Source: Odontesthes bonariensis (lineage: Eukaryota; Chordata; Actinopteri; Atheriniformes; Atherinopsidae). Taken from it: 64,000 bases of DNA. Numbering within the stretch: the first letter of the stretch is position 1; each line of letters begins with the position of its first letter. The stretch spans positions 24,636,227 through 24,700,226 of the forward strand of contig NC_134515.1 in assembly GCF_027942865.1 (NCBI RefSeq), in the 5' to 3' direction. The notes under the pieces were generated by a model, which did not search any database, was not told the origin of the DNA, and was given only the letters and a program-made list of their open reading frames with translations. Below are positions 62,901-64,000 of the stretch, one piece after another. The position numbers were made by a program, and so were the translations under genes.

Positions 62901-63584
62901 TCACAGAGGCACCCCCATGTATGTCCCAGACTAAATGAAGTCACTCTTGAGTGCTCCAGTGTGCCCTGAGAAACCAAAGAAGAGAGTATTGCCATGGCAA
63001 CGGTGCTGATTTATACTACTAATATAACCGGTAGGTGATGGTTTACCATAAAAACCTCAGCTTAGAGTAGAAGCACATCGAGTAGAGGAGAAAGCACCCC
63101 GACGTGTGCAGAAGCAAGTAGAGAGAAAACACCGCACCATACAATCAGTGAGTGTACTGAACATGTGCACAGGTCAGACGGTATCTTTTATTTAACAGAC
63201 ACAACTGTGCCCTTGGTGGCTGGCAGTAGGAAAAGCAGAGGAAGAGATATGACAAACTAATTGACCTTTTCCCTACAGCATGACTCAAGGCCTTCAGAGT
63301 CAGCAGTCAATCACACAAAGTATTAGTCACAGGAAAACACTCAGAGTCTACAGTAAGTGGCACAATGAAGTCTGGACACAAAAAAACGAGAGTGATTAAG
63401 ATATGACATTTTTCATCAAAAGGCGTTTTGAAACAAAACGGCTGCTCGGCTGAACCACAACAACAACAGGACTTTTAAGAACCTCTGACTACTGGATACA
63501 CCAGCCCTTTATTCAAGACCAGTTCTGAAAAAAAAAGAAAAAAAAAAAAAGACTGCCACAGAATGACAATTAGGACAATACACA

Positions 63585-63620
<36 letters not shown>

Positions 63621-64000
63621 TGAAGACAAGGGGGTTTACAAACCTGCCTGTGGTGATGACTGGCCAACTGTCCCAGAAACCACTGAAGCCTTACTGAAAT
63701 CCACTGTAGCAGCTCTCAATGGTGGCTTTTCACTGTGTAACAGAAAGACCCAACTGGACTTTGTGACAGCAAATAGGGCAGAGCTGCACAGGGGAGCCCA
63801 TCTTCTCCTCTGCTGGTGCTGGAAAATAATACTCCAGCTCTTTCCATTCCCATAGGGGGTGGGGGAGGTTGTAACAAACACAGGTCTGCTCCATGAGTCA
63901 TCAGCGCCCAAAGCTCGAAATAGCAATTTCAAAACAAATTTCAATCATTCCTCATCCTAGCAGAGCCCTATGGTAATGAGTATAATGCAGGTTAATCTTC
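56973..64000 (-). other. Upstream fgd3 region, first exon not identified
   Basis: The exon starting at 56972 begins in the middle of a codon and has no usable ATG in frame, so one or more exons lie upstream. No confident first exon or CpG island was found in these 7 kb. The best phase-compatible candidate is 62464-62413, but its donor is weak. A GC-richer patch at about 61010-61260 could be regulatory; this is inference only. Confidence 0.4.
63580..63618. repeat. (CA)n microsatellite
   Basis: About 18 CA units with one CT interruption, near the right edge of the window. Confidence 0.85.

Overview
The window looks like a piece of a teleost fish chromosome. It is AT-rich, has split genes with canonical GT-AG introns, long (CA)n microsatellites, and several interspersed repeats of kinds common in ray-finned fish. 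No bacterial, phage, CRISPR or intact viral feature was seen. Four protein-coding genes could be rebuilt exon by exon with agreeing splice phases: ninj1 (+, about 0.36-8.8 kb), card19 (-, 14.2-19.8 kb), susd3 (-, 20.5-25.3 kb) and fgd3 (-, 36.2-57.0 kb, 5' end missing). Gene order and relative orientation match human 9q22 (FGD3-SUSD3-CARD19 on one strand, NINJ1 on the other), so this is a conserved vertebrate block seen in reverse.

Region 0-9 kb: ninj1 has a tiny first coding exon, a 6.1 kb first intron and two further exons. The intron holds two foldback elements next to each other: a 773 bp element with 33 bp terminal inverted repeats and TA flanks, and a 113 bp almost completely palindromic element. 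Region 9-14 kb: intergenic, full of transposon debris, including a minus-strand non-LTR retrotransposon that has lost its reverse-transcriptase core but keeps the YADD motif, two loose LINE 3' tails and one fish interspersed repeat. Region 14-25 kb: card19 and susd3 lie head to tail, each with a CpG-rich upstream segment. Two 258 bp direct repeats in susd3 introns flank its transmembrane exon.

Region 25-36 kb: mostly empty, except for a convincing but unrecognised minus-strand 3' exon pair at 27.9-28.4 kb with a polyadenylation signal. This is the best candidate for an undescribed gene. Region 36-57 kb: fgd3, 18 coding exons for 895 residues (proline-rich and acidic N terminus, DH, PH, FYVE, second PH), including a 31 nt exon followed by a GC-AG intron. 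Region 57-64 kb: presumably upstream fgd3 sequence; no confident first exon was found.

Functionally the genes are neighbours, not an operon: NINJ1 is a plasma-membrane rupture and adhesion protein, CARD19 a tail-anchored CARD protein, SUSD3 a single-pass sushi-domain protein and FGD3 a Cdc42-type guanine nucleotide exchange factor.
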